NCBI GenBank assembly: GCA_949130495.1
Contig: OX422213.1
Coordinates: 202,485,660 to 202,549,659 of the forward strand
From: Sambucus nigra
Lineage: Eukaryota; Streptophyta; Magnoliopsida; Dipsacales; Adoxaceae
Length of the DNA: 64,000 nt
Direction: 5' to 3'
The notes under the pieces are model-generated. The model was given only the letters and a program-made list of their open reading frames with translations. It was not told the origin of the DNA and made no database searches. How positions within the stretch are numbered: position 1 is the stretch's first letter; each line of letters starts with the position of its first letter. This document shows positions 12,579 to 24,583 of this stretch, piece after piece. The translations under genes and the position numbers were made by a program.

Positions 12579-12588
12579 TGGCGACTCT
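12579..12588 (+). other. PBS-like site tggcgactct
   Basis: This matches the start of the Tat/Ogre primer-binding sequence (TGGCGACTC...). Only ten bases fit, so the call is tentative. Confidence 0.45.
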
Positions 12589-12676
12589 ATCTCTACACAC
12601 TACCCCACATAGATGATGACTGAGCTCCCCAAGAAAGAGCGCATTCCTGCGCGCATGACTGAAAGAAAGAAAGGGG

Positions 12677-12681
12677 AGGCA
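12677..12681. repeat. Left target-site duplication of element A (aggca)
   Basis: The right counterpart at 25829-25833 is aggcc, four of five bases the same. This fits a 5-bp duplication with one later mutation. Confidence 0.6.
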
Positions 12682-15600
12682 TGTAATACCGCGTATTTTT
12701 AATGACTTTTAAAAATGGGATTTATTAGAATTAATTGTGTTATAATTGGAAATTAATCGGGATTTAAATATTACTCGAGAACAAAGTAATATGTGATTTA
12801 TGTTGAATATTACTTAGTGATTAAAGTAATATATATGATTATGACCTTATATATTTGTCGCGAATTATGTGTACGACAATTATGGTAATAAAGTCGGGAC
12901 GCGCATTTGAGTCGTATCGGGATTATTATGTAATGAAAAAAAAGTGAATTATTTCTATGTCATCCAAATGGTCATTTTGACAGGGCCAAAGTGTCCGTAA
13001 GGGTTTAAATAGTCAAAAAAGTCCACTTGGGTGTTTGATTTGGTTCTTAGGGCACTTTGGAACCGAAAGGACACCCCAGATGGGCATTTCAGTCATTTTA
13101 CAAGGGAGACAAATAGTAACTACAGAAATCTGAATTTATTTTATAAGTAAAGAGGTTAGGGAGCTTAGGTTCATTCACCAAAAATAAGAGGAAAAGGTTT
13201 AGGGGAGATTGAGAGACTTTCTATGGGAGAAGAAGAGACTTTTCTAGGAAACCAAAGGACAACCACCTTGCACCACCAAGAGCCACCACCACCACTGTCG
13301 AAAGTTGGCCGAAAAAAGAGAGGACCACCAGTAAAGTATCATCCCCAACGGATCAGACCTACAATCTAAAGCAAGTGATTAATTATTGCAATCTTAGCTT
13401 ATATATTGTCCATGTTAGTATAGTTAGGAAAATTCTGAAAAGTTGCATGAATGAAGATAAATTTGTGATAATTTTTAAATGGATCTTTGAAATGGATATT
13501 ATCTAGGAGTGATATCTTTTGATTATAGAATAAACTCCATGAAATTTTATATCATCTTGTAAAGAAAGATGGGATTTACACTATTATTGATGATAAAGTA
13601 AAAAATTAGAGTTCTTGAGAATAAAATGGAATTTGAGTAAATTGATTCATGTTAATGATGTTTAAATGATTTTGGATACGTTAGAACTTATCCATATATA
13701 ATGGTATATGATCTGCATATCATGAGATTAAATTGGGAATCATTCGGTGAAGAAAAATTAGAGTTTATATGATGTTCATGGATAACTATAAAAAAATATG
13801 AGTTTCTGGAAATAGTATGATTTACATCCAACCTTCTTGATGATTTAAGGTGGTTTGATTATTAGAATTCATTTATATATCATATGGAATGAATATGGGG
13901 GAGTTTGGTATTATTTGATAAAGGTTTTGATGATTAAAAAGTATGAAACCTGTAGGGAAAAATAATGAAGAAAACTGGGCAATATCTGGTCGATCGATCG
14001 ACTATAGATTGTCGATCGATCGACCAGAATCATCGATCGATCGACTCCCCCTAGAAATGTGAAATATTTTTCTTTTAATTGTTGATTAAATCCCAAACTT
14101 TGAGTAATCTTTGATGATTATTAAATGAACTTCATGGGACTTAAGGAAGGGCAGTAGGATACACCTAAGACCCGAAAAATATTATTTTTGGGATTTTTGA
14201 ATGAGGGGAAATTAACGAGTGTTAATTAAACGAGTTATTATTGAGACTTATGTTACTTGGGATTTAAATTGGATAAATGATAATTTAAGGTTGGGACCAG
14301 TAGTAAATGAGTTTTTAATTACCGGTATAACCTTAGGAATAGGTGGGATTAACCCTAAAAGATAGAATGAAGGGTTAAGAATGAATTAAGGGTTATCAAG
14401 AATTAAACTTAATTAAAGATGAGTTTAATTCATAGGATTTAGGAAGTTGTGATGACATGGACAAGTAGAGTGTAGACATTTACCTACTGAATTAGGTTAA
14501 GGAATACTTATCTTCGAGTAATGAGCGAGGCTCGGGAATATAAAATAAAGAAGTAAAGTCATAATCTTTAATACGTAGGATTTGATAGATAAAAATACTA
14601 CGTATGGGAATTATCATATGGTTATGTGAAATGCCTTATGGATGTTATATTTATATAGGTGTGATTAATACCTATAATATTATTTGTATGTATGATATAC
14701 CTACGCTGCTTGCTATCGGGGTGGAGGTTTCGCGTTGTGGACGGTCTTATCCTGTGCGCCCAGATGGAAGAATCTTAGATTCGTACCCTGAGCATAGGAC
14801 CTTGGACACGTGCTATCTGTGTATATAATAGTTTTGACGGTTGAATGGGAGCGTAGATATGTGCATGACCCATTTGTCTAGGGAATATGCTCGCCTCCAA
14901 TATTTTTGTGTTATGATATTATTCGTGAGAGACGCCGAATCAATAGTCCTCTATACAGTGACATTATGTATCAGGACATGATAGCAGAGTATGCATCCGC
15001 CGTAGTCATGACCGGGGAGGTGCTGTATTAGTATATATATAATTAGTGTGTTATTATATATGTATATATAAACTATGATGTAATCTAGTGTGTGACATTG
15101 TAGAGATAAATATGTAATCTTTTGTGTGAAATTGTAGATTAAAAATATAAACTGTGATTTAATCTACTGTGTAATGTTGTAGATAGAAGTAAAGAATGAA
15201 ATCTGAATTGAATTAAGTAAGTGAACACTTAATTCCAATGTTGTAATAAGACTAGTTCATATTAAAGAGAAACGAATATGAATAATTATGTTACGTATGG
15301 TATGGGACATACGGTTTATGATATGGGTTAGAATTATGTTGTGGAAACTAGTTAGGAGGGAACCTTAACTAGGACGTTACTGAGATACGATACGTGTGCA
15401 CTGTAGATGAGATGTGAGAATTCTCAAGAGAGAGCCTGAGAAACTAACATGTACATAATAAATGCTAATTTGTAATTGTTAAGCACTTGTTATTTTTAAA
15501 ATCTTTTACAATCGGGCTCTAACCCGTTTCCTTGCATATTCTCTTCTCTACTATATCTTGTACATCAAGTATCCAGCAGCAGGGATGCCCAGCATAGATT

Positions 15601-16051
15601 ATGGATGTTCCGAGAGATTATAACTACTAGCAGAGATGCATATTTTGTTTAGATGCTTCCTTTATATTGATTCACTCATCTATAGCGTCTACTTCATTTA
15701 GGGTATGTCGCCCAGGATTCTAGAGGTTGTAATTATTTATGTAAGCATTGTGGGTATCAGTTTTATTTAGTGTAAAAGTTATAAGTTAACTGGATAGTTA
15801 TTCCAGTCACATTTATTCTTGTTATAGTTAATTCAGTTGTGATATGTTGTTGCATATTATATTCTATGTCGTGGAATTGTTTTAATTAAATTAAAAATGA
15901 AAAAAGTTTTTGACACTTAGCTTAATTAACTATTAGGTTATTAATAAAGAAATTGTTTTCGACAGTGATGCTGAGAATGAACCAACTGGATATTCTGATT
16001 TAATTAATTAAATGACTGATCACCCGATATGTAATTAGGCAGGTTATTACA
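12682..16051 (+). repeat. 5' LTR of element A
   Basis: It starts tgtaataccgcg and ends aggttattaca. It contains the ttgtcg/cgacaa hairpin at 12855-12879, a TATA-like ttttataagtaaag near 13140, the donor-like aaagcaagt at 13368-13376 and the perfect inverted repeat at 13985-14028. A (TA)-rich stretch lies near 15030-15075. The 3372-bp partner LTR is at 19770-25828. Confidence 0.88.
13985..14028. repeat. Perfect 18-bp inverted repeat of GATC units in A 5' LTR
   Basis: Arms tctggtcgatcgatcgac (13985-14002) and gtcgatcgatcgaccaga (14011-14028) are exact reverse complements with an 8-nt loop. A further catcgatcgatcgac follows at 14031-14045. The 3' LTR copy (~21102-21149) has a damaged version. 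Confidence 0.9.
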
Positions 16052-16053
16052 GG

Positions 16054-16065
16054 TGGTATCAGAGC
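16054..16065 (+). other. Primer-binding site of element A (initiator-Met tRNA)
   Basis: tggtatcagagc, two bases after the LTR end, is the complement of the 3' end of plant initiator tRNA-Met. Tekay-type chromoviruses and many copia elements use this primer. Confidence 0.85.
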
Positions 16066-18890
16066 ATCAGGTTCTAGTGTCTTTAGGATCTGTGCGACTT
16101 ACTACGTTTCAGCGTCGCGTTCTTTGATGTAAAGTCTTATTATTAGGATATTGAATTCTTTTGAGTATTTCAACTTACGTTCTCCTACCATAAAGTATGT
16201 GAGATGTAATTATTATATGAGTTCGGTCGGGCATCATGCCCCAAACACATTGGGACGACTAGCAAGAGCCGTTAGAAGGACAGCAGGAGGAGGACTCAAC
16301 CAAAGATATAGAGTATTTTGGAAAATGGTGTTGGAGATAGAAACTATCATAGTTGATGGTTGTGTCGTTCTTAACTTACCCATCACTGTATGAGAAAGGT
16401 GAGGGAGTCGAAAGGACTCTTGTGAAGGAAGAAATTCAAAGACAATTATGAAGGGTGAAGTGTAGTAACGCCCAGGATTTGAAAATTTTTTAGTAAATTT
16501 TTTTTAGGAAGAATGAACTTAAGTGATGAGAGTTAGACATCACATATAAAGAACATGTGTGAAGCTGGAATAAGAATTTTAGGTATGGTTCGATAGTGAA
16601 ATCGTTCATTTGATGTTTTAATCGGGATATTAATGGAATTTCGAAACTTATCTCTTATGGGCAAGAAAGAGAGAAGTAACTTATTTAACAAACTCCTTAC
16701 CCTAGGAAGAATGGGGTACATACAAGATAAATAGAGTTCATTATGTGAAAGGACTCGTGAGTGAAATACTCTAGTGTGAGTAGAAATCTGACGAAGACGA
16801 CTAGGATTAACGTCACCAAGAAATTTGATGATACTTCCAAATGAAGGGGAGCTAGAAGGGTTAGGAAACCTAGCCGAAGGGCAAGATTAAATTTAATATT
16901 GTTAATGAAACATCATCAAAAGTTAGGGGACCCATTTAGAGTGACATGATTAAACCCCTACTTAGTGGCGACGAAATCAGCCAAAACTAGTGTAGTCGAA
17001 AATGTATCCCATAGGACCCGTAGAGCTAAAAGAATAATGGGAATATCAATTGGGAGTTAAGATTGATAAGTCCAAGAGAAGGACGTTCAAATGGTCAGTA
17101 ATGAGGAAATAGTAAGGGAAATTAACCTATGTGTAGAGAGAGAGACTACTAAGTGTTAAATGTGCCCACATTGAGTAGTGAGACCGATAAATTTTGGGAA
17201 TAGTAAACCATACCAATTAGGCATAACAACTGGAAGAGTGAGACTTCTGGGGGAGTAATTGGGTCAAGATAATTAGGCCCACGAAATTTACGATCCAAGA
17301 GTGGTAGGTTTAAATAGGACCAGTGGAGTCCTCGGTAATTGTGGCATACCATATTTTAAGGTCGGCGGGGTCCAAGAAGAAAAAAGATAGGTCGGTAAGA
17401 CCATAATTGAGGTCTAGATATGCTAGGCCAACGTTTCAATAATGGGGGTGTAAACCACATGAGTGAAAAAAATTTGTCCACAATGGGTGAGTACAACTAT
17501 AGGATGAAATCCTAGATGTATCACGGATGCAAGAGATCGTGGGTTATTTTGACCGTGAGAAGTGCATGTAAGGACCCTATGTGATCAGGAGAGACTGCTA
17601 AAATTTTATTTCATCCTTGCGAATAAAGGATTAATTCTAGTGACATGGTGTGGCACAACAAAGATATATAAATTGAAAACCCTAAATTCGCGTACGAGTC
17701 GAGGTTAATGGAAACGATAATTTTAACAGTCTGGTGACAAAAGTATTTCTTGTTGATAGTGGGACTTTTTGGTATTGTATGTGACTGGACCGAGTGGGTC
17801 CTAAGAGTGTATTTTGTTATTATAATTTTCTATTGCTTTGATTTATAATGATATAAATTTTTTATGGTAATATGTAGTGATAAATTACCAAATTTTTAAA
17901 TGATAGTTGATTGAGTGGTAAGACTATCGCGTTGGATACTTCCGGGAGAGTAAAATTATTTTTGTGCGGCGCCAACTGAAATAGGGTTGGGCCTATATAT
18001 TCATGATATCATTGACCTTAGTGAAAATGTTCTCTAGTTATATGTGTGAGTAGAAATTTATTTTAATGATGTGACTCAAGATATATTATGTTTTTGTCGA
18101 ACGACGATAAATAGCTCATTATTAATAGCGCCGAGAAATTGGGATAGTGAGAGCAACATGTTTTATGTTATTTTTAGGGATATATAAACATGGACTGGTA
18201 GACTTTTATGTCAACATACAAAAATTATGGGATGGTACAGATTATGGACTGAGGGCCATTATGGATCTCGATGACCGACTATGTTAATTAGTAGTGTATC
18301 GGGGGGTTCCTTGTTTGGATTTCGCTTTGCGAGACATCCCACGTATGAAACTAGCGAACGTATGGAATGGGAGAAAAGTTTGGTTGATAGTGCATAAGTT
18401 CGTAACTTAGTCATTTTATATATACAAGCATAAATTTAGAATTGATAATTCTATTATGACTTAAGAGTCGCCTAGTCCTAGTAACATTATGAGTAAAACA
18501 ATGATGCCACTTATAGAGTGATCAAGCTATGACTAGTGGGGTGATTGAGTGCACCCCTACCATATCAGTATGCTAAGTAAGCAAAAATTGATTTAAGAAG
18601 AGTATATGTTATTTGTGCAATAATACGAGAAATTAGGGTGTATAGGCGCCCTAGGTAACTGAATGTGACATAGTTCCCCATTTTGGACATATGGGATAAA
18701 GAAAATAAATATAGAGGTTCAGATATAGGAACTTGAATGTTCAGTCATTTATGATGATTAGGTATATAGTCGGTAGAATAACAATTCTATCAGGTTATAA
18801 ATGACTATGGTAATAGGATTTTAATGAAAAGATGTTTGGCTAGATTCCTCTTGCAGCGGGCCACCTGTCTGTTGGAATTAGGGTGGACCA
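16066..18890 (+). other. Internal region of A, 5' part, no gene
   Basis: No open frame above ~80 codons makes sense in either strand. The region presumably derives from a gag-pol gene but I recognise no motif until ~18890, apart from the conserved box at 18263-18349. Confidence 0.5.
18263..18349 (+). repeat. Conserved hairpin box, copy 1 (element A internal)
   Basis: The core ggttccttgtttggattt...cgctttgcgagac is enclosed by a GTGT-atc-GGG arm (from 18294) and a CCC-ACGT arm (to 18344). The upstream module ggatctcgatgaccgac is shared with copies in B. See the finding on this box. Confidence 0.85.
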
Positions 18891-19350
18891 TTGGAAACCA
18901 CCTGAGGTTTCTCCAACCGTTAGGGATTTCTAAGTAGTATTGGGAGAGTATTCGTAAGGATTTTATCACGAAGATGGTTACAATCCTATATGGGTGATAG
19001 TCGATCAGTTGACTGAAGTAGATCACATTATGACAGTTAGGGTTGATCATACTACGAGACAATATGCTTTGATCTTAATATAACCGAGATAGTGAGGTTA
19101 CATAGGGTACCTTTTAATACCCTGTCCAATTAGGACGAGATTTTATCTCCCAAATTTGGAAGAATTTTTCACGCTGCATGGGTACCGAGTTGTGATTGGG
19201 TATGATCTATCACGTATGCTCCACTAGTGAAGTTGGTCTACTATAACTCTTATAAGTTTATTATTGGGCATGGTGCCAGTTGAAGTATGGTACGGTAAGT
19301 CTTATTTGTTTCTCCTACTTGTGGGATAAAAGTGAGGAACTAGGAACTAT
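18890..19350 (+). pseudogene. Fossil Tekay/Del-type integrase in element A
   Basis: Plus-strand frames recover LLQPLGIP-like LQPLGISK (~18910), WVIVDQLTEVDH (18991-19026, holding the first catalytic aspartate), and EIVRLHRVPFNTLSN followed by a stop and DEILSPKFG (~19085-19160), the second-aspartate region. A degenerate segment matching the ...NNSYHSSIGMAPFE... block follows near 19240-19290. Stops and frame changes are frequent. These motifs are characteristic of Ty3/gypsy chromoviruses of the Tekay/Del clade. They show that A descends from a coding element and is not an assembly of random sequence. Confidence 0.75.
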
Positions 19351-19756
19351 TGCGAATAGTATAGATGATTTGAAACTTATAGTATATATTGTGTGTAAAA
19401 TATATATTGCATAATTAACCTACTTATGTATGATAATCGCAACACGAGATGGTGTTTATCTAAAGAACAGTTAGTCTATTTAAGTGCATATAGTAGGAGG
19501 TTAGATAGTGAATATCTGGAATAAAGTATAAGTAGTGAAACTTAAACTATAAGGCTTGGACAAGAACCTATGTGATAGGGTAACCTGGGGTTAAAATGAT
19601 CATAAATGAGTTGTTCATTATTGAAGGTATTCCATAGCGTACTGTATGAGCGGTACAGACTAGTCTACTTGGGAGCGCAAGTATGTGATGCATAGCCAGA
19701 ATTGTTCATGCCTGCTATACTTTTGTTTTTCAAATTTCGAGACGAAATTCCGTTGT

Positions 19757-19769
19757 AAGGGGGGAAGTA
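19757..19769 (+). other. Polypurine tract of element A
   Basis: aaggggggaagta lies directly before the 3' LTR. Just upstream is atttcgagacgaaattccg, the nucleotide remnant of the FEDEI-type C-terminus that ends Tekay pol genes. Confidence 0.8.
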
Positions 19770-21901
19770 TGTAATACCCTGTATTTTTAATGACATTTAA
19801 AAATGGAATTTATTAGAATTAATTGTGTTATAATTGGAAATTAATCCGGATTTAAATATTACTCGAGAATAAAGTAATATGTGATTTTGTTGAATATTAC
19901 TTAGTGATTAAAGTAATATATATGATTATGACTTTACAATTGATTATGACCTTATATATTTGTCACGAATTATGTGTACGACAATTATGGTAATTAAGTC
20001 GGGATGCGCATTTGAGTCGTGTCGGGATTATTATGTAATGGAATAAAGGTGAATTGTTTTTATATCATCTGAATGGTCATTTTGACTGTGCCAAAGTATC
20101 TGGAAGGGTTCAAATAGACAAAAAAGTCTACTTGGGTGTTTGATTTGGGTCTCGGGGCACTTTGGAACCGAAAGGACACCCTAGAGGGGCATTTTGATCA
20201 TTTTACAAGGGAGGTGAATAGTAACTACGGAAATCTGAGTTTATTTTATAAGTAAAGAAATTAGAGAGCTTACGTTCATTCACCAAAAATAAGAGGAAAA
20301 GGTTTAGGGGAGATTGAGAGACTTTCTATGGGAGAAGAAGAGACTTTTTCAAGGAAACCAAAGGACAACCACCTTGTACCACCAAGAGCCACAACCACCA
20401 CTGTCGAAAGTTGGCCGAAAAAGGAGAGGACCACCCGTAGAGTATCATCCCCAACGGATCAGACCTACAATCTAAAGGCAAGTGATTAATTATTGCAATC
20501 TTAGCGTATATATTGTCCATGTTAGGATAGTTAGGAAAATTCTGAAAAGTGACATGAACAAAGATAAATTTGTGATAATTTTTAAATGGATCTTTGAAAT
20601 GGATATTATCTAGGAGGGATCTCTTTTGATTATAGAATAAACTCCATGAAATTTTATATCATCTTGTGAAGAAATCTGGGATTTACACTATTATTGATGA
20701 TCAAGTAAAAAATTAGAGTTCTTCAGAATACAATGGAATTTGAGTAAATTGATTCATGTTAATGATGTTTAAATGATTTTGGATACGTTAGAACATATCC
20801 ATATATAATGGTATATGATCTGGATATCATGAGATTAAATTGGGAATCATTCGGTGAAGAAAAATTGGAGTTTATATGATGTTCATGGATAACTATAAAA
20901 AATATGAGTTTTCTAGAAATAGTATGTTTTAAATCCAACCTTCTTGATAATTTTAGGTGGTTTGATTATTAGAAATCATTTATATATCTTGTTATATCAC
21001 ATGGAATGAATTTTGAGGAGTTTGGGATTATTTGATAAAGGTTTTAATGATTAAAAAGTATGAAACCCGTAGGGAAAAACAATGAAGAAAACTATGCGAT
21101 ATCTGGTCGATCGATCGAACGACTCAAGACTGTAAATCGATCGACCAGAATCATCGATCAATCGACTCCCCCTAGAAATGTGAAATATTTTTCTTTTAAT
21201 TGTTGATTAAATCCCAAACTTTGAGGAAACTTTGATGATGTTTAAATGAACTTAATAGGACTTAGGGAAGGGCAGTAGGATACACCTAAGACCCGAAAAA
21301 TATTATTTTTGGGATTTTTGAATGAGGGGAAATTATTGAGTGTTAATTAAACGAGTTATGTTACTTTGGATTTAAATTGGATAAATGATAATTTAAGGTT
21401 GGGACCAGTAGTAAGAGAGTTATTAATTACCGGTATAACCTTAGGAATAGGTGGGGTTAACCCTGAAAAATAGAATTAAGGGTTAAGAATGAATTAAGGG
21501 TTATCGAGAATTAAACCTAATTAAATATGAGTTTAATTCATAGGATTTCGAAAGTTGTGATGACATGGACAACTAAAGTGTAGACATTTACCTACTGAAT
21601 TAGGTTAAAGAATACTTACCTCTGAGTAATGAGTGAGGCTCGGGAATATAAAATAAAGAAGAAAAGTCATAATCTCTAATACATAGGATTTTACAGATAA
21701 AAATAATACGTATGGGAATTATCATATGGTTATGTGAAATGCCTTATGGATGTTATATTTATATGGATGATGAATACCTATAATATTATTTGCATGTATG
21801 ACACCTACGTTGCTTGCTATCGGGTTGGAAGTTTCGAATTGTGGACGGTCTTATCCTGTGCACCCATATGTGAGGATTTTAGATTCGTACCCTGAGCATA
21901 G
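19770..21901 (+). repeat. 3' LTR of element A, left part
   Basis: It begins tgtaataccctg and matches the 5' LTR closely. It is cut at 21901 by solo LTR C. It includes aggcaagt at 20476-20483. Confidence 0.88.
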
Positions 21902-22343
21902 TGTAATACCCCTTATTTATTAGTAATTATTTTTATATTAATTTGCCTAGTGGGTTAATTATATAAAATAGAGGAAGTTAAAGTAAATATTACTTTAAGT
22001 CAATTAAGAGATAATATTTACAAAGTTTGGCATATTTACTGTTATGTGAATGTAAATAGCATCATATTATGTTTTGTTGCGTCGTTGTGCTTTAAGCGAC
22101 GGTTATGAATTCTATTCCAAGGGGATGCCAATTTAGAGGGCGCGTTTAGTCTAAAAATGGTTAAGATAGTCAAAATAAGTACCAAGTTGTATTTTTGGGT
22201 TCTGGACACTTTTAACCAGTTATAACTTACTTATGTTGTTACGAGTCATTTTAATTGTGTAGTAGCATTTAATGTTAGACTTAATGTATTAGGGGTATTT
22301 AGTCTTGAAAGATCACTTTGTCTCTCATATTGTTCCTAAACCT

Positions 22344-22390
<47 letters not shown>

Positions 22391-24583
22391 TTGGGAGAAA
22401 AGGAGAGAAATAGGAGATTTGTTGATTTGATCTTGGAAATCGTTTCAACAAGCAAGAATCCGAGACTACAAACTTGAGGCAAGTTTCTGACTTACAATTA
22501 TGTATGATTTAGTGTGGATAAATTGTACAGATAGTTGTGTTTTTGGAGATTTCAACCATTTGTGGGTTTTGATGAGTTTGATGATAAAAACCCTTAGAAT
22601 TTGATTTGTATATGAATTGAGTTAGTCTTATAATTTTGTTGTTTCGTAGAAATGATGGGGTGAAGTTATTGGATGATGAGGTTGAGAGATGTGGAAGAAA
22701 ATAGGTTAGAGATTTAGGTTTTACAAGAGAGAAATGGGGGTTGGCCGTGGGATCTAGTATGACCGGTCGACCGCAGTCCAGAGCCCAAACGACCGCGCCT
22801 AAAGATAAAAGCCTACTGCTTCTCTCGAAAGGCAAAATTTTATAGCGCAATCGATCGCGGTCCAGTGATCGGTCGACCGGGCCTTAAGGGAAGGGCTCAC
22901 TGCTTTTCTTATAAGGCCAATTTCAAAGAGCGCGATCGACCAGGGGTCAGGGGCCGATCGACTCGTACCCTGTTTTTAACCCTAAAAATTTAGATATTTT
23001 CTACTCTTTTCTTTTAAGGTTTAAGGTTTAGGAACCTTCTTTTATGTAGTAATATAGAGTATTAGGGTCTTGTATTAGGGGAATCCATAACCTAGGTTAG
23101 AAAAGAAGTGTTCGGGCTTATGTCGGGGATTAATTAATTAATTTATAGATGGAAGTAAGTGCCCTTTTCATTTAGTAAGCTAGTTTAGGACTAGGGGGAA
23201 AGTAGGGTTATATTTTTGTGGTCTTTTAGAGACTAGTTTGAGGTAATTACACTTGGCGGCATATAGGGTTTTCGTTAACTCTTGGAGACTAGTATGGGGA
23301 CAATTAAACGTTGTGGTTTATATTGTTAAACACATATGGTTCCGGATATAATGGAATGCGCATTTTAAATTGACATATCTTGTGAATTATGACTTGCATA
23401 TACATACCCCTCTAAATGATATCATAATGGAAGTCCCGAGAATGAGGTGAAGTCCCCTGGTTAGTAAATGCAGGGTGAATATAATCCTCGGCCATAGGAC
23501 TGGTGATTATATTGCGTTGTTATTTTATTCGAAGTAAGGTAATTTCGGGTATGGTTATGACTCATTGTCGAAGGTATATTGTCGCTTCCCACGTGGCGCA
23601 ATTTAGGGTTCCTAGGTGGTCTTGGTTATAGGCCCTGGAAGATGATAACTATTTAGGGGCGCATCCAGTGGGGTGACTCCCGAAAAGATGGTCTTAGAAT
23701 CGTTATATTTTGCTTGGAACTATTCTCACGGATGTGGCATTTCGTAAATGGCTAATTCATTTATAAATCAACTGTATGGGATAAGTTTCATAATGAGGAA
23801 GGGACTTGTGAAGTCATATTTTACAAAACTGCAATTTAAGCTTATTAAAATGGAATTTAGTTATTTCTCTTACATTGATGAATAGTTTAACACTATCAAA
23901 TGTATTGCGCTAGGATGTGCACTTAGATGAGAGGGAGGATTATTCTTATTATGAAGAGCAATTTAAACTTGGTTATGATGTTAGAATTCATAACTGTTAT
24001 GCATTTTATTCACACGTATATCATATCAAATCGGGCCCTGACCAGTTTATATTTCTTTGTTTTGTATGGATCCTATTTATGCTCAGGTGCTCCACCACAA
24101 GGACGCCCGTGTTAATCTCTCATTCTCAATGTCAAGGAGCTACAGCATTTTTGCGGATGTTATAAGATTGTTTCTATAGACGCATCCATCTTTTCTATAT
24201 TCTAGTTATGATCAGTCTGTACATTCGGGCGTCTTGCCTGAGTTTTGTACTTGCATATATTGTAATATTTAAATGTAATACTTGGTGTAACCTGTTTGTA
24301 TTACTCTGTTAACCGACAACTTATTCGGTTATTATTGTGTATATTGGTTGTTAAACTGTTGCATGTCTCTATCTATATTACCCACCTTCTTTTCAAATTA
24401 GATTGTCAAAATGGTCTTTATTAAACTTGAAAATTAATTTGACATCTGTTTTCTAAAATAATTGGTGGTTATCTCATAATATTATTTTCACGACAATGAT
24501 GCTAAGAATGGACCATATATGATTCATGTATATATTGGAGCATCAAGATGGCCACCTCTTGTTTTAATAAGCAAGGTGTCACA
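21902..24583 (+). mobile_element. Solo LTR C nested in the 3' LTR of A
   Basis: The 2682-bp segment starts tgtaatacccc and ends gtgtcaca. It is flanked by perfect 5-bp duplications catag (21897-21901 and 24584-24588), and the uninterrupted sequence is seen in the 5' LTR of A. It carries a (GA)n run, a palindrome cluster (22761-22970) and aggcaagt at 22477-22484. Blocks near 23451 and 23655 resemble element B LTRs (cccctgg.taatgcagggtg; aggggcgc.tccagtgggg), so C is a sister family of B. A single LTR with a TSD indicates LTR-LTR recombination. Confidence 0.9.
22344..22388. repeat. (GA)n microsatellite in solo LTR C
   Basis: About 22 uninterrupted GA units lie in the presumed leader part of the LTR, upstream of aggcaagt. 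Confidence 0.95.

Noticed and set aside
18263..18349. Hammerhead ribozyme (retrozyme) as an explanation of the conserved box
   Set aside because: Neither the CTGANGA nor the GAAAC core of a hammerhead is present in any copy. A ctgatga near 25794 is alone and reads ctgatca in the other LTR.
18263..18349. tRNA-like or SINE A/B-box interpretation of the ggttcc...ggattt core
   Set aside because: The GGTTCGANNCC B-box is not met and no A-box lies at the required distance.
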